Origin: JABURQ01 sp029243145
Lineage (GTDB): Bacteria; Planctomycetota; Planctomycetia; Planctomycetales; Planctomycetaceae
DNA: 64,000 nucleotides
Assembly (NCBI GenBank): GCA_965660145.1
Contig: CBFHYX010000003.1
Span: forward strand, 124,001-188,000
Direction of reading: 5' to 3'
Part shown: positions 10,437-19,500 of the stretch, piece by piece
Layout: each line of letters opens with the position of its first letter
Numbering within the stretch: the first letter of the stretch is position 1
The notes under the pieces: generated by a model
The model's database searches: none
Told to the model about the DNA's origin: nothing
The model's input: only the letters and a program-made list of their open reading frames with translations
Program-made: the position numbers and the translations under genes

Positions 10437-11354
10437 TCATTTCTCGAAAGAGTACTCGCCGCTGGCAACTTGTGGCGAATTCTTAGCCTCTTTTTTTCGC
10501 TGGGCGATTTGTTGATCGACAAATTCGACTAACTGTTTCGCCTGACGAATATCCGAACGGTGGAAGAACTGACTAACGGCTCCACCAAGGTGGTGTTCTT
10601 TCTTGGCAGCCAACTGTGGATAGCTCATATCGTCTGTCAGATGCCAAGTTGCGGCTTGCGCGGTCTTTTGAGGAACTTTACCTGTGGCCACCCAAGTCAG
10701 AAGTTCTTTCAACTGCTCATCGTTGGTGTAGTCGTCAATCGAAACCAAATGATAACGATTCATACGAGTGGGTGTTTTCAATCCATGATTCAGGCAAACA
10801 CTATTGAACTCCAGTTTCACGCGACGTTGCGGAGGGATCGAAAAGAACGGTGCTCCCGGCCCAAAGAAGTTATTCGGCTGCCTATTGTTGCCGTTGTTAT
10901 TTCCGTTGGGTTGAAAGCCGTTATTGTTGTTCCCATTCTGAGCAGTTCCACCGCCGACCGATTGATTGCCGCCGTTAGCTCCCTGATTCTGCGTATTCTG
11001 ATTAGGGCCTCCAAAATTATTGTTGTTATTTCCGTTCCCATTCCCGTTGCCAAACTGTTTCAAATTCTGGACACCGACAAACGCGGCTGGCATTTGGACG
11101 GTGAGCGGCACATCACTTTTGTTCTCGATGAACACAAAGCCGCCCGCTTCGTTTTCTGGTATCAGCCACGCTTCGAGACTTCCTGCTTTGGTTGCTTCAA
11201 AGAATTCGACCTTCTTGGCATCCGGGTCGAACGACGGTTTGAGAATCGTAGGTAACCGTTTCGGAGACTCGGCTTCCAATAAGGGAGTGAAACAGACCGA
11301 ACTCAACAATCCTGCCATTAGCCCTGCAATTAAGACGCGATTAGAAAACTTCAT
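10437..11354 (-). CDS. Secreted protein with Asn/Gly/Gln-rich insert, unknown function
   Basis: 305 residues from the ATG at 11354, which has AAAGGAG eight bases upstream. A signal peptide is visible (about 1-28, ending LEAES). Residues 32-98 look like a beta-rich domain (GGFVFIENKSDVPLTVQMP). Residues 102-163 are low-complexity Asn/Gly/Gln. The remainder includes PQRRVKLEFNSVCLNHG and a helical C-terminus with TWHLTDDMSYPQL. No catalytic motif was found. The low-complexity segment looks like a flexible linker that could expand by slippage. It is probably co-transcribed with the small membrane protein downstream. Confidence 0.72.
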   Translation of the reverse strand: MKFSNRVLIAGLMAGLLSSVCFTPLLEAESPKRLPTILKPSFDPDAKKVEFFEATKAGSLEAWLIPENEAGGFVFIENKSDVPLTVQMPAAFVGVQNLKQFGNGNGNGNNNNNFGGPNQNTQNQGANGGNQSVGGGTAQNGNNNNGFQPNGNNNGNNRQPNNFFGPGAPFFSIPPQRRVKLEFNSVCLNHGLKTPTRMNRYHLVSIDDYTNDEQLKELLTWVATGKVPQKTAQAATWHLTDDMSYPQLAAKKEHHLGGAVSQFFHRSDIRQAKQLVEFVDQQIAQRKKEAKNSPQVASGEYSFEK

Positions 11355-11567
11355 CAACAAGCTCCTTTCGTGAGGATCTCTCACCCGGTGTCCCGCCTGT
11401 CGTCCCCAAATAGTCAACGTTGACCGTGAATGGAGTGGCCCTCGACATTCACCAGCATAAATGTGGATAGTCGATCTCCCGGAATCGGGAAATCTGAACG
11501 ATTTTATTCTAGTCCATCTTACGCTTTAACAGCAAATATATTTTTCTCACAGAACGTAATGGCAAGA

Positions 11568-12002
11568 TCAGATCTTCCCCAAGTCTAGCTGGGAAAAAAC
11601 TTTGAGCACATCCGACCAGAGTGAAGAAGATACATCAAGACGTTGATGATCAGAGATTGTTTTAAGGCATTCTTCAGGGGCAGTCTGGCTTAAGATAGAG
11701 ATTGCACCCGCAGCAATACACGGCGTCCGGCTCAAGCCAGCGCTACAGACAACGAGTGTGCTAACATTATCGACAAGCAACTTGATCAAAGTCTCAATCG
11801 CAAATTTCAGACGAGCAGAAGAATTGCCGATCCCATCGAGAATCGGAATTCGACAGTAAATCAGGTCTCTTCCAAAAGTCGAAATTGGTTCCTCCGCTGC
11901 AAGGGCTAAAACAGCTTGGATTTCCTGATCATATAACTGTTTTAAATCTCTGAGATCGCTTGCGTTTCCAATCCAAAGAGGTAGTTCTTTAATTTTATTC
12001 AT
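11568..12002 (-). CDS. Dual-specificity/tyrosine phosphatase-like protein
   Basis: 144 residues. The P-loop signature C86-S-A-G-L-S-R92 fits the Cx5R active site of cysteine-dependent phosphatases, followed by TP and a small-residue helix as in DSP/PTP proteins. Asp56 in RIPILDG is at a suitable place for the general acid. The short length fits an atypical DSP without extra domains. It would act in the cytoplasm, as no signal peptide is visible. It lies between unrelated genes on the same strand, so the partner or substrate cannot be inferred. Confidence 0.75.
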   Translation of the reverse strand: MNKIKELPLWIGNASDLRDLKQLYDQEIQAVLALAAEEPISTFGRDLIYCRIPILDGIGNSSARLKFAIETLIKLLVDNVSTLVVCSAGLSRTPCIAAGAISILSQTAPEECLKTISDHQRLDVSSSLWSDVLKVFSQLDLGKI

Positions 12003-12091
12003 GCGTAGGTTATCGCGTGGAAAGTGATCGCGACTCAGACTATCAGAATATTACAGTTTCTCCAACAACTGAAATATTCAACCGACAAAAA

Positions 12092-12925
12092 CTATGCCGC
12101 TTGTCTGATCCTCTCCCGTTTATTCGTATCAATCTCCTCGATTCCGACCCAGTGCGGGATCTTGTCCCATTCCAGGTTCGGCTGTTTGCCGGCAATCAGG
12201 AATACGCTCGCTCCATTTCGTGAAACCTTCACAAAATGGACGCGGAAACCAAGTCGTTGCAAAAACACCGAGGCGTTCTTTGCACTGAAATGCCAAAGCT
12301 GCTCGCAAATCTCATGGCCCCACAACTCTCCCCGCATAATGCCAGGTAACTTCTCCATTCTTGGGAGCGAGAGAAAGAGTATTCCCGCCGGGGCGAGAAC
12401 ACGGTGCATATCCAGACATGTCCGCTCAGGATTATGATAGAAACCGGGGAGATCGGCGGCATGAATGAAATCGAAAATCTGGTCCCGCAAACTCATCTCT
12501 TCCAACGATGACTGGTAAACGTCCAAAGACTGCTTTCGAGCCTCTTCCACAAACTGCGGCATCCTCTCCAATCCCATCGCCTCAAACTTTATTTCGCGAT
12601 CAAGTTGCTTCAGAAACAACCCGCTGCCGCATCCCAAATGTAATGTGCGAATCATTCGTCGTCGAAGAAACAGAAGCTTGATCAGCTTCGTCTGAAGACG
12701 GTAAGTGACTCTGCGTCGAATTTGTAAACCAGTCTTCTTCACTGTGTCGAAATGTTGCAAGTATTCCTGTTGAACTTTCTGTAACGAAGGAATTTCCTCA
12801 GCATAAACGAATCCACAATCGGTACAGCGTTTGAGCGGACGCGATCCATTGAGACAGAAGAGGTGAAACTCATCACTTCGGCAGACCGGACAAACGTGAT
12901 AGGTATAACCACCCAATGAACTCAT
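12092..12925 (-). CDS. Class I SAM-dependent methyltransferase with N-terminal zinc ribbon
   Basis: 277 residues from the ATG at 12925. The N-terminal zinc ribbon has C12/C15 and C34/C37. The Rossmann-fold SAM site is LHLGCGSGLF (about 95-104), with an acidic residue after the second strand (GLERMP). This architecture is common in methyltransferases of polysaccharide and glycolipid clusters, but no such cluster is adjacent. The reading frame stays open about 140 codons further upstream. That extension is Ser/Arg/Cys-rich, has no family character, and precedes the natural zinc-ribbon start, so it was excluded. Confidence 0.8.
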   Translation of the reverse strand: MSSLGGYTYHVCPVCRSDEFHLFCLNGSRPLKRCTDCGFVYAEEIPSLQKVQQEYLQHFDTVKKTGLQIRRRVTYRLQTKLIKLLFLRRRMIRTLHLGCGSGLFLKQLDREIKFEAMGLERMPQFVEEARKQSLDVYQSSLEEMSLRDQIFDFIHAADLPGFYHNPERTCLDMHRVLAPAGILFLSLPRMEKLPGIMRGELWGHEICEQLWHFSAKNASVFLQRLGFRVHFVKVSRNGASVFLIAGKQPNLEWDKIPHWVGIEEIDTNKRERIRQAA

Positions 12926-13286
12926 CGCACAACCATGACTTGAATTGAGGGAACGGTTCCCGAAAGAGGCATCATTGGGAACAGGCGGAATGGGATCAAT
13001 GTGAGCGGAGTTGTAAATTGAGAGTGTGAAAAGAGTCAATCGAGAGAGCCCCCAAGAACTACGTTCGTACAACTCTGGGGGGGAGCCTGACAACGGCTGA
13101 CCGTTTCGATCATTGTTACATTTACAACTCTGGATGAGGATCCGGCAGGATCTTGACCACAACCCTGTGCGTGAGAAACCCGTAATCCCAAGAAGGCGGT
13201 ACCACTTCATGTCTTTGAAGTGCGGTAGACCAACAATAGCTGAAAACAAAACACGCATGTACCATCTCGAATCACTGATGGACGAA
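12926..13286. other. 361-base intergenic stretch
   Basis: This lies between the methyltransferase start and the end of the small Tat-signal protein. I see no convincing gene. The only structure noticed is a short C/G block pair near 13050-13085 that could form a weak hairpin. The open frame here is the non-homologous extension of the methyltransferase. Confidence 0.5.
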
Positions 13287-13622
13287 CTACTCTTCAGCAA
13301 CGCTTTTTGCAACAATTGCCGAAAACACAAACGGTGCCTCGCCATTCGTTAGTGGGACCGACTTCAACACTTGGCTACGATATTGATGACCGGCAATGTC
13401 ACGCCGAATTTGTGTGAGAACATCGCTCGTCAGATGTTCTGAAGGGTATTGCTGGCGAATGACATCGATTAAGAGGTCTTCGCGAGATTTGAGCTTTTCT
13501 TCGGAGGAAGCCGAGTCATCTGCAGGTTGAGAATCTTCCGCGTGAGCAGTTCCGGCTCCCAATGCGAGGGACGATAAGACCGCTCTGCGGGCAAATTCTC
13601 GGCGATCACAGGTTTCTGACAT
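13287..13622 (-). CDS. Small secreted protein with Tat-like signal, unknown function
   Basis: 111 residues. The N-terminus reads DRREFARRAVLSSLALG, a twin-arginine-like motif with a hydrophobic stretch and a cleavage-type AHA end near residue 28. The mature part is short, acidic, then helical (REDLLIDVIRQQYPSEHL). No known domain was recognised. A GGAG ribosome-binding site lies about 9 bases before the ATG. It is divergently arranged with the radical SAM gene across 118 bases. This may be a planctomycete-specific lineage protein. Confidence 0.6.
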   Translation of the reverse strand: MSETCDRREFARRAVLSSLALGAGTAHAEDSQPADDSASSEEKLKSREDLLIDVIRQQYPSEHLTSDVLTQIRRDIAGHQYRSQVLKSVPLTNGEAPFVFSAIVAKSVAEE

Positions 13623-13740
13623 CTCGAATTCTCCTCGACAATTGGTTTCGAGACGATTTTATCACTGTCTCCGAGTGAATGCGCTGCTAATATAAAAGGG
13701 ACGTATTTTCCCCTGTGATTCCTTATTAAATTGTGACTTC

Positions 13741-15048
13741 ATGTATCTGAAATTTGCGAAACGATTACTGCTGGAAGCCGATAAACGACACCTGCTCAAA
13801 GTCGCCTGGACGATGGGATGGAAGGGGACGCGCTCCGTCCGTAAACACAAACAACGGATGAAGAAGGGCGAATATTTTCCGCCGTTCCTTTATATCTCGG
13901 TCATCAATAGCTGTAACCTGCGCTGTCAGGGATGTTGGGTCGACGTGGCCGCCAAACAGGAGCTCATCGATCTTGAAGCAATGAACAAATTGATCACCGA
14001 AGCGAAAGAGATGGGGAACGTCTTTTTCGGCATCGTGGGCGGCGAGCCGTTCATGCACCCCCAATTGTTAGAGATTCTGGAAGCCCACCCTGATTGTTAC
14101 TTTCAAGTCTTCACCAACGGCCAATTTATCACTGACGAAAAAGCGAAGAAACTTCGCAAACTCGGCAACGTCACGCCGCTCATTTCGGTGGAAGGTAATG
14201 AGATCATTAGCGACGAGCGTCGCGGCCGCGATGATGTTTACTCGAAGACAATGGCCGGCATTCAAAACTGTCTCAACAATCGTGTCATGACGGGTGTTTG
14301 CACGAGTGTCTGCAAGACTAACATGGACGATCTAGTCACCGAAAAATGGCTCGACAATCTGATCGAGATGGGGGTCATGTACACGTGGTTTCACGTCTAC
14401 CGACCAATGGGACCAGACGCTTCTCCCGAACTCTGTCTGACTCCCGCGCAACAGTTGGAGTTACGGAAGTTCGTCGTCGAAATGCGAGCGAAGAAACCGA
14501 TCGTTATCGTCGATGCCTATTTTGACGGCGAAGGGAACGCTCTTTGTCCCGCAGTGACCGGTATCAGCCATCACATCAATCCGTGGGGCGACATCGAGCC
14601 TTGCCCCATTGTGCAATTCTCGAAAGAGTCGATTCATTCTTCCGAAGCCGACCCGAGACCGCTTAAAGAAAAATTCATGCAGTCGGAATTCCTGAAAGAC
14701 TTCCGGGATGTGGCCGGCGATCACACTCGCGGCTGCATTGTCCTCGAACGCCCCGATGTCCTCAAAGCTTTGGTCGATAAACACTCCGCCAAAGATTCGA
14801 CCGTTCGAAAAACGGCAATGGCGGAACTCGAAGCGATGCAAATTCGCACGTCGCAGTTCAACCCGGCTGAGAAAATTCCAGAAAAGAGTTGGGCATACCG
14901 CTTCGCCAAGCGGCACTGGTTCAATGATTTCGGCGTCTACGACGGCAAAGATCACACCAACAAAGCAGCTCCTGACCTGGTGCAACTCGACACCGGTACG
15001 GCGACCCAGGAAGATGTTGCCAACCGGGAAGAATCTCTGTCCGTCTGA
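13741..15048 (+). CDS. Radical SAM protein, function not assigned
   Basis: 435 residues. The SAM-radical [4Fe-4S] motif is C58-x3-C62-x2-C65 within NSCNLRCQGCW, followed by GGEP (about residues 101-104) for SAM binding. Later cysteines (DIEPCPIVQF; GDHTRGCIVL) suggest a SPASM-like auxiliary cluster domain. The N-terminal 45 residues are basic and helical, and the C-terminal 100 residues include KSWAYRFAKRHWFND. The family resembles HpnH/MoaA-like radical SAM enzymes, but the product is unknown. The ABC permease gene begins 49 bases downstream on the same strand, so co-transcription is possible. Confidence 0.82.
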   Translation: MYLKFAKRLLLEADKRHLLKVAWTMGWKGTRSVRKHKQRMKKGEYFPPFLYISVINSCNLRCQGCWVDVAAKQELIDLEAMNKLITEAKEMGNVFFGIVGGEPFMHPQLLEILEAHPDCYFQVFTNGQFITDEKAKKLRKLGNVTPLISVEGNEIISDERRGRDDVYSKTMAGIQNCLNNRVMTGVCTSVCKTNMDDLVTEKWLDNLIEMGVMYTWFHVYRPMGPDASPELCLTPAQQLELRKFVVEMRAKKPIVIVDAYFDGEGNALCPAVTGISHHINPWGDIEPCPIVQFSKESIHSSEADPRPLKEKFMQSEFLKDFRDVAGDHTRGCIVLERPDVLKALVDKHSAKDSTVRKTAMAELEAMQIRTSQFNPAEKIPEKSWAYRFAKRHWFNDFGVYDGKDHTNKAAPDLVQLDTGTATQEDVANREESLSV

Positions 15049-15097
15049 AATCAATTAACTGCTTGATTCAGATCGGCGATTCGGTTCTTCTTGCTGC

Positions 15098-16393
15098 ATG
15101 AATCGATTTCTCTCTGACTATGCGATGCCGCTCGTTCTGGTCCTGTTGTGTGCTTTGTTCAGCCTGTTGACGATCAAAGAGCAGACACCCACTGGTGAAA
15201 CCGCTGCGCGACAACTAGCAAAGCGAGTCGAATCGAGACAAAGCATTCTGATTGCCGCTGCGGACCGCGATGCCAAGTTCTATAAATCCCTGAAATCACA
15301 ATTGGACAAACAGGGAATCGCGTACGCTGCGGTGATCGGGGAACCACGAGATGCCGCCCTCAAGCTGAAGGAACTCTCGGACGCTCAGAAATCACTCGAT
15401 GTGATTGCCGTTGCCGGTGCAGCCTCCGACTGGCTCGTCTTCGCCGACCTGGAAATCGATTATCCCGGAGTCGGTCCGGCAGAGGTGATCATTCCCGAGC
15501 CATACCGCTGGCCCGTGTTTCTCAATCGAGCCAATCTATTGAATATCGGTAGTCAAATTTCGATCATTGCCATCATGTCAATTGGCATGACGATGGTGAT
15601 CATCACGGCGGGAATCGACCTTTCTGTCGGCAGTCTGATCGCATTGTCGGCGGTCATCTGTACTCTGTTTATTCAGCAGGTGGCCGGTGGTGAATCAGCC
15701 TCAACCCTCGGTATGATGGCTGGTGCGTGCCTGGCGATTGTCGGTTGTGGATTGGTCGGCGGCTTCTCCGGTTCGATGGTCACGGTTTTTCGTGTTCCAC
15801 CGTTTATCGTCACTCTGGCGATGATGCTTGTCGCGAGTGGTTCTGCATCGTTGTTGTCTCAAGGGAAATCGGTCTACAAGATACCGTCTTCGTTCACCTG
15901 GCTCGGTCGTGAAACAACCTTCTTTGGCTTGCCGAACTCCGTTACTTTGATGCTGATCCTGTACGTGATCGCTCATGTTGTGATGACGCGAACCGTCCTC
16001 GGGCGGTATCTGTACGCCGTGGGTGGAAACCCCGAAGCGGCACGCCTCTCGGGTGTTCCCGTGAAACGAGTCATTCTGTTTGCTTATATGATGTCGGGGT
16101 TGCTGGCGGGTGTCGGCGGTGTGGTGATGGCATCTCAGCTCAAAAGTGGTTCACCCACTTATGGGTCAATGTACGAACTGTATGTCATCGCGGCGGTTGT
16201 GGTGGGAGGAACTTCACTCTCTGGTGGAGAGGGCAAAATCCTCGGCACGCTGACTGGTGCCTTCATTATCGCCGTCATCCAGAACGGCATGAATCTTTGG
16301 AAGATCGAACCGTTCACTCAGAAAATCGTTTTGGGGATGGTCATCCTACTGGCTGTGCTGTTGGACACGCTTAAGCATCGACGATCTTCCTGA
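15098..16393 (+). CDS. RbsC-family ABC transporter permease with N-terminal soluble insert
   Basis: 431 residues. The C-terminal 280 residues are a BPD_transp_2 (RbsC/XylH-like) permease, with the signature block GMTMVIITAGIDLSVGS and the late GGTSLSGGEGK motif. Ahead of it sits TM1 (about 8-26), then an about 110-residue hydrophilic alpha/beta-looking segment (about 35-140) between TM1 and TM2. No ATPase or sugar-binding protein gene is adjacent, so the partner subunits must be elsewhere. The stop codon abuts the stop of the convergent DUF1549 gene with no bases between them. Confidence 0.83.
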   Translation: MNRFLSDYAMPLVLVLLCALFSLLTIKEQTPTGETAARQLAKRVESRQSILIAAADRDAKFYKSLKSQLDKQGIAYAAVIGEPRDAALKLKELSDAQKSLDVIAVAGAASDWLVFADLEIDYPGVGPAEVIIPEPYRWPVFLNRANLLNIGSQISIIAIMSIGMTMVIITAGIDLSVGSLIALSAVICTLFIQQVAGGESASTLGMMAGACLAIVGCGLVGGFSGSMVTVFRVPPFIVTLAMMLVASGSASLLSQGKSVYKIPSSFTWLGRETTFFGLPNSVTLMLILYVIAHVVMTRTVLGRYLYAVGGNPEAARLSGVPVKRVILFAYMMSGLLAGVGGVVMASQLKSGSPTYGSMYELYVIAAVVVGGTSLSGGEGKILGTLTGAFIIAVIQNGMNLWKIEPFTQKIVLGMVILLAVLLDTLKHRRSS

Positions 16394-19369
16394 TTAATCC
16401 ACGAACACAAATTCGTTCAGATTGAGGATCAGGCGGCAGGTGTTCGTCAAGCCGTTCTCTTTGGCATAAATGACGAGCGATTTGAGTTCGGAATCGGTCG
16501 GAGGTCGAGAGAGTGCCAACGAGTAGCCTCGCGAAATCTGAATGTCCAGACTGTCCGCTTCTTTCTGTAATCGTTCTGCAAATTGCTCAGACATGGCCAA
16601 CATGAACTTGTTGTTCATCAACGAAAGTGCCTGAAGCGGTGTGATTGTCTGGTTCCGTTTGGGAACTTGCATTGACGGGTCGGCACAATCGAGAGTGGTC
16701 ATGAACGGCTGCTGTTGCGACCGGACTGCGAATCGATAAACAGAACGACGATGCGACTTAGGGTCGAGAGGATCGTGAAGGTGATATTGATAGTGGGGTG
16801 AGTGTTGCGGCTTCTCAATCACAAAGTCCTGAAATCCAGGACCAAACATTTCGAAATTCAGTTTGCCGCTCACCGCTAACACGGAATCGCGAATGGCTTC
16901 TGCGTCGAGACGTTGTCGCGAGAACTTCCAATAGAACTGATTTCCGGCATCAAGCTCGCGATTTGCGGGTATATCGACCGAGGACTGACGATAGGTGGCA
17001 CTGTTGCAGATCAGACGGTGCAGGTCTTTGATGGATTGACCGTTATCACGGAAGCGACTGGCCAACCAATCGAGTAATCCAGGATGCGTGGGCGATTGCC
17101 CCATGCGACCGAAATCATTGGGAGAGTCGACGATGCCGCGTCCAAAATGATAGAGCCAGACACGATTCACAATCGACCGCCACGTGAGAGAATGATCGTT
17201 GTCGGCGACCCATTCTGCCAATCGCCTGCGTCCTTCTCCTTCGGAGAGGCCATTCGCATCGTCAAATAGTCCTTGACGATGTTTGAATGCCGCGATTGCG
17301 GCAGGCGACATCACATCGCCGGGTGTGGCAATGTTGCCACGATGCAGCAAGCGAATTTCGCGTGGAGTCCCCTCAGTTGGTTTGAAGTTGCCCTGTGTCT
17401 TGAATCTTGTTGCTGCTGCGTAGACAAGTTTTGGTGTCGGCATTGCGTTGAGCTGAGTGCTGACCTCATCCAAGTCGGCCAGTAATTGTACACGCCGTTT
17501 CCATTGTTCGTCAGTCAGAGCAGAACGAGTCAGTTGTTGTTGACGATTCAGCAACTTCTTGTGTTGCTCGGCGGCATCGCCAGATTGTTTCTTGCCAACG
17601 TATAAGCCATCAACCAGATTAGATTTCCGCCAGCGAACAGGGGCTTCGATGGAATCGAGTGCGGTGACTGTTTTCCCCAACGCAAGATTGTTTCCAGCGG
17701 CATCAATCGCTTCCAATTCGGCGACTGCCAGAATGTAATCATTTTTTCGTTCGGCGAGTTGAGTGGCTGTGAGTCGAATGTAGCGAATGGTCTGTTGATT
17801 GGCGGCGAAGACCAGCGGATCGGTGCCAGGATTTGGGACATTTTCGGTCGTTCGGTCGACGAGTAGAATCACATCGTTCGCGAAATCTGCTGTGAGGCTT
17901 CCTTCCAACTTGAACCTGACCGGAAATCCGAAGCCGGCTCCGATATTGGCGTAATTATCTTCACACCCCGCCAGTCGAATCTTGTCGAGAGTAACCGGTT
18001 CTCCCAAATCAAGTTGCACCCATTTGATCACATTCGGCTTGGGTACAATCTGGCTGTGATAACCGTATTCCGGTTGACTGGCACCTGCCGAAGCCTGATC
18101 AGAAAGTGATTTCAATTGCTGTGCAACGACGGCAAGCTCTTTCCCTTTGTTCTTTTGGATGATTGCCGCAAACTGTTTTTTCTCTGATTCCAAAGTTTCC
18201 TGCCGGGCGATTAACTCCGTTCGTTGTGCATGCAAATCGGGATCGTCATAGTACCAGCGATCGGCTCGGTCAATTGCTGAAAAGACAGCCTGCAAACTGT
18301 AATAATCTTCCATCAATAACGGATCAAACTTGTGATTATGACAGCGAGCACAACCGATGGTCACACTATTGAATGTCTCCATTACCGTGCGAACCATATC
18401 GTCTCTGTCGAGATTACGGGCAATCTTACCGTCCAGTTTCGATTCGGGGACTTCCACGTGACTGATGTAATCCCACGGCCCCGAAGCGAGAAGCCCAGTG
18501 GCAACAATCCCCTCACCACCTGTTGACTCCATCACATCGCCGGCAATTTGTTCTTTGATGAATTGACCATACGGCTTGTCTTCATTGAATGCCCGAATCA
18601 CATAATCGCGGTAAGGCCACGCATTGAGCCGCAGTTTGTCTTTGTCATAGCCGTGCGTGTCGCCGTAATGGACGACATCCAACCAATGTCTGGCCCAGCG
18701 TTCGCCGTACTGGGGTGAATTCAAATACCGATCAACGAGGTTTTCGTAAGCCCGTGGATCCGAGTCGGCGATAAATTGTTCGACTTCCTCGGGAGTCGGT
18801 GGCAAGCCGATCAGATCGTATTTCAGTCGGCGAATCAGTGTCCGTCGGTCCGCTTGTGGAGACGGTATTAAGTCGCGTTCTTTCAGCTTTGAGAGAATAA
18901 ACGCATCGATGGGGTTCCGAATTTGGTGACCGTCTCTCTGGTCGACATCTGGAATCTCTGGAGTCTGAAGCGACCGCAATGACCACCAAGTTGCCACAGA
19001 GGGATCCAATATGACCTGCTTGGGCCACGGAAGTTCTTGTTTGACCCATGTCGTGAGCAAGGCGACTTCTTCGGGCGTCAACTTGTCGCCCGTTTTGGGC
19101 ATCTTCGGCTTGTCTCCCGAAACATAATCGATGATCAGGCTGAGATTGGGGTCACCGGGCGTGACGGTCAGGCCGCTTTCACCACCCGCGACAAGGCTTT
19201 CACGTGTGGTGAGATCGAGGCCTCCTTTTTTCTGTGTCGGGTTATGACACGCCAAGCACTTCTCCGTCAGCAGGGGGGCGATCTGCTTTTGAAAATCAAT
19301 GGGTGCTGCGGCGCACCACGATCCCGAAATTAACGACCAAAAGAATGTCAGATAAACAAGGTGCTTCAT
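16394..19369 (-). CDS. PSCyt1-DUF1549-discoidin-DUF1553 protein
   Basis: 991 residues with a signal peptide (about 1-22). PSCyt1 has the haem site C38-x-x-C41-H42 and GLDLTTRESLVAGG. DUF1549 follows (about 150-350, with CARCHNHKFDP). A coiled stretch and an F5/8 type C-like region (about 430-600, WVQLDLGEPVTLDKIRL) come next, then DUF1553 (about 680-970, ending in the family-like LILNLNEFVFVD). The full-length architecture shows what the truncated gene at the left edge is probably missing. It has no DUF1501 partner next to it, which is less usual. A periplasmic role in polysaccharide use is inferred only. Confidence 0.92.
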   Translation of the reverse strand: MKHLVYLTFFWSLISGSWCAAAPIDFQKQIAPLLTEKCLACHNPTQKKGGLDLTTRESLVAGGESGLTVTPGDPNLSLIIDYVSGDKPKMPKTGDKLTPEEVALLTTWVKQELPWPKQVILDPSVATWWSLRSLQTPEIPDVDQRDGHQIRNPIDAFILSKLKERDLIPSPQADRRTLIRRLKYDLIGLPPTPEEVEQFIADSDPRAYENLVDRYLNSPQYGERWARHWLDVVHYGDTHGYDKDKLRLNAWPYRDYVIRAFNEDKPYGQFIKEQIAGDVMESTGGEGIVATGLLASGPWDYISHVEVPESKLDGKIARNLDRDDMVRTVMETFNSVTIGCARCHNHKFDPLLMEDYYSLQAVFSAIDRADRWYYDDPDLHAQRTELIARQETLESEKKQFAAIIQKNKGKELAVVAQQLKSLSDQASAGASQPEYGYHSQIVPKPNVIKWVQLDLGEPVTLDKIRLAGCEDNYANIGAGFGFPVRFKLEGSLTADFANDVILLVDRTTENVPNPGTDPLVFAANQQTIRYIRLTATQLAERKNDYILAVAELEAIDAAGNNLALGKTVTALDSIEAPVRWRKSNLVDGLYVGKKQSGDAAEQHKKLLNRQQQLTRSALTDEQWKRRVQLLADLDEVSTQLNAMPTPKLVYAAATRFKTQGNFKPTEGTPREIRLLHRGNIATPGDVMSPAAIAAFKHRQGLFDDANGLSEGEGRRRLAEWVADNDHSLTWRSIVNRVWLYHFGRGIVDSPNDFGRMGQSPTHPGLLDWLASRFRDNGQSIKDLHRLICNSATYRQSSVDIPANRELDAGNQFYWKFSRQRLDAEAIRDSVLAVSGKLNFEMFGPGFQDFVIEKPQHSPHYQYHLHDPLDPKSHRRSVYRFAVRSQQQPFMTTLDCADPSMQVPKRNQTITPLQALSLMNNKFMLAMSEQFAERLQKEADSLDIQISRGYSLALSRPPTDSELKSLVIYAKENGLTNTCRLILNLNEFVFVD

Positions 19370-19500
19370 GGAGTTCGCCAGCGATTTCCGAATGATAAAT
19401 CAAGTCCTTTCAGCTTACCGCGAGGGAGACGAAGTAGCGACGTTTTTCATTCATGATACTGAATCAAAGTATCGTGCAGCGATTCACAAACTCTGAATGA

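Noticed and set aside
12926..13345. N-terminal extension of the methyltransferase by 140 codons
   Set aside because: The extension is Ser/Arg/Cys-rich and unlike the family, it overlaps the end of the next gene, and the zinc ribbon starts naturally at the ATG 12925.
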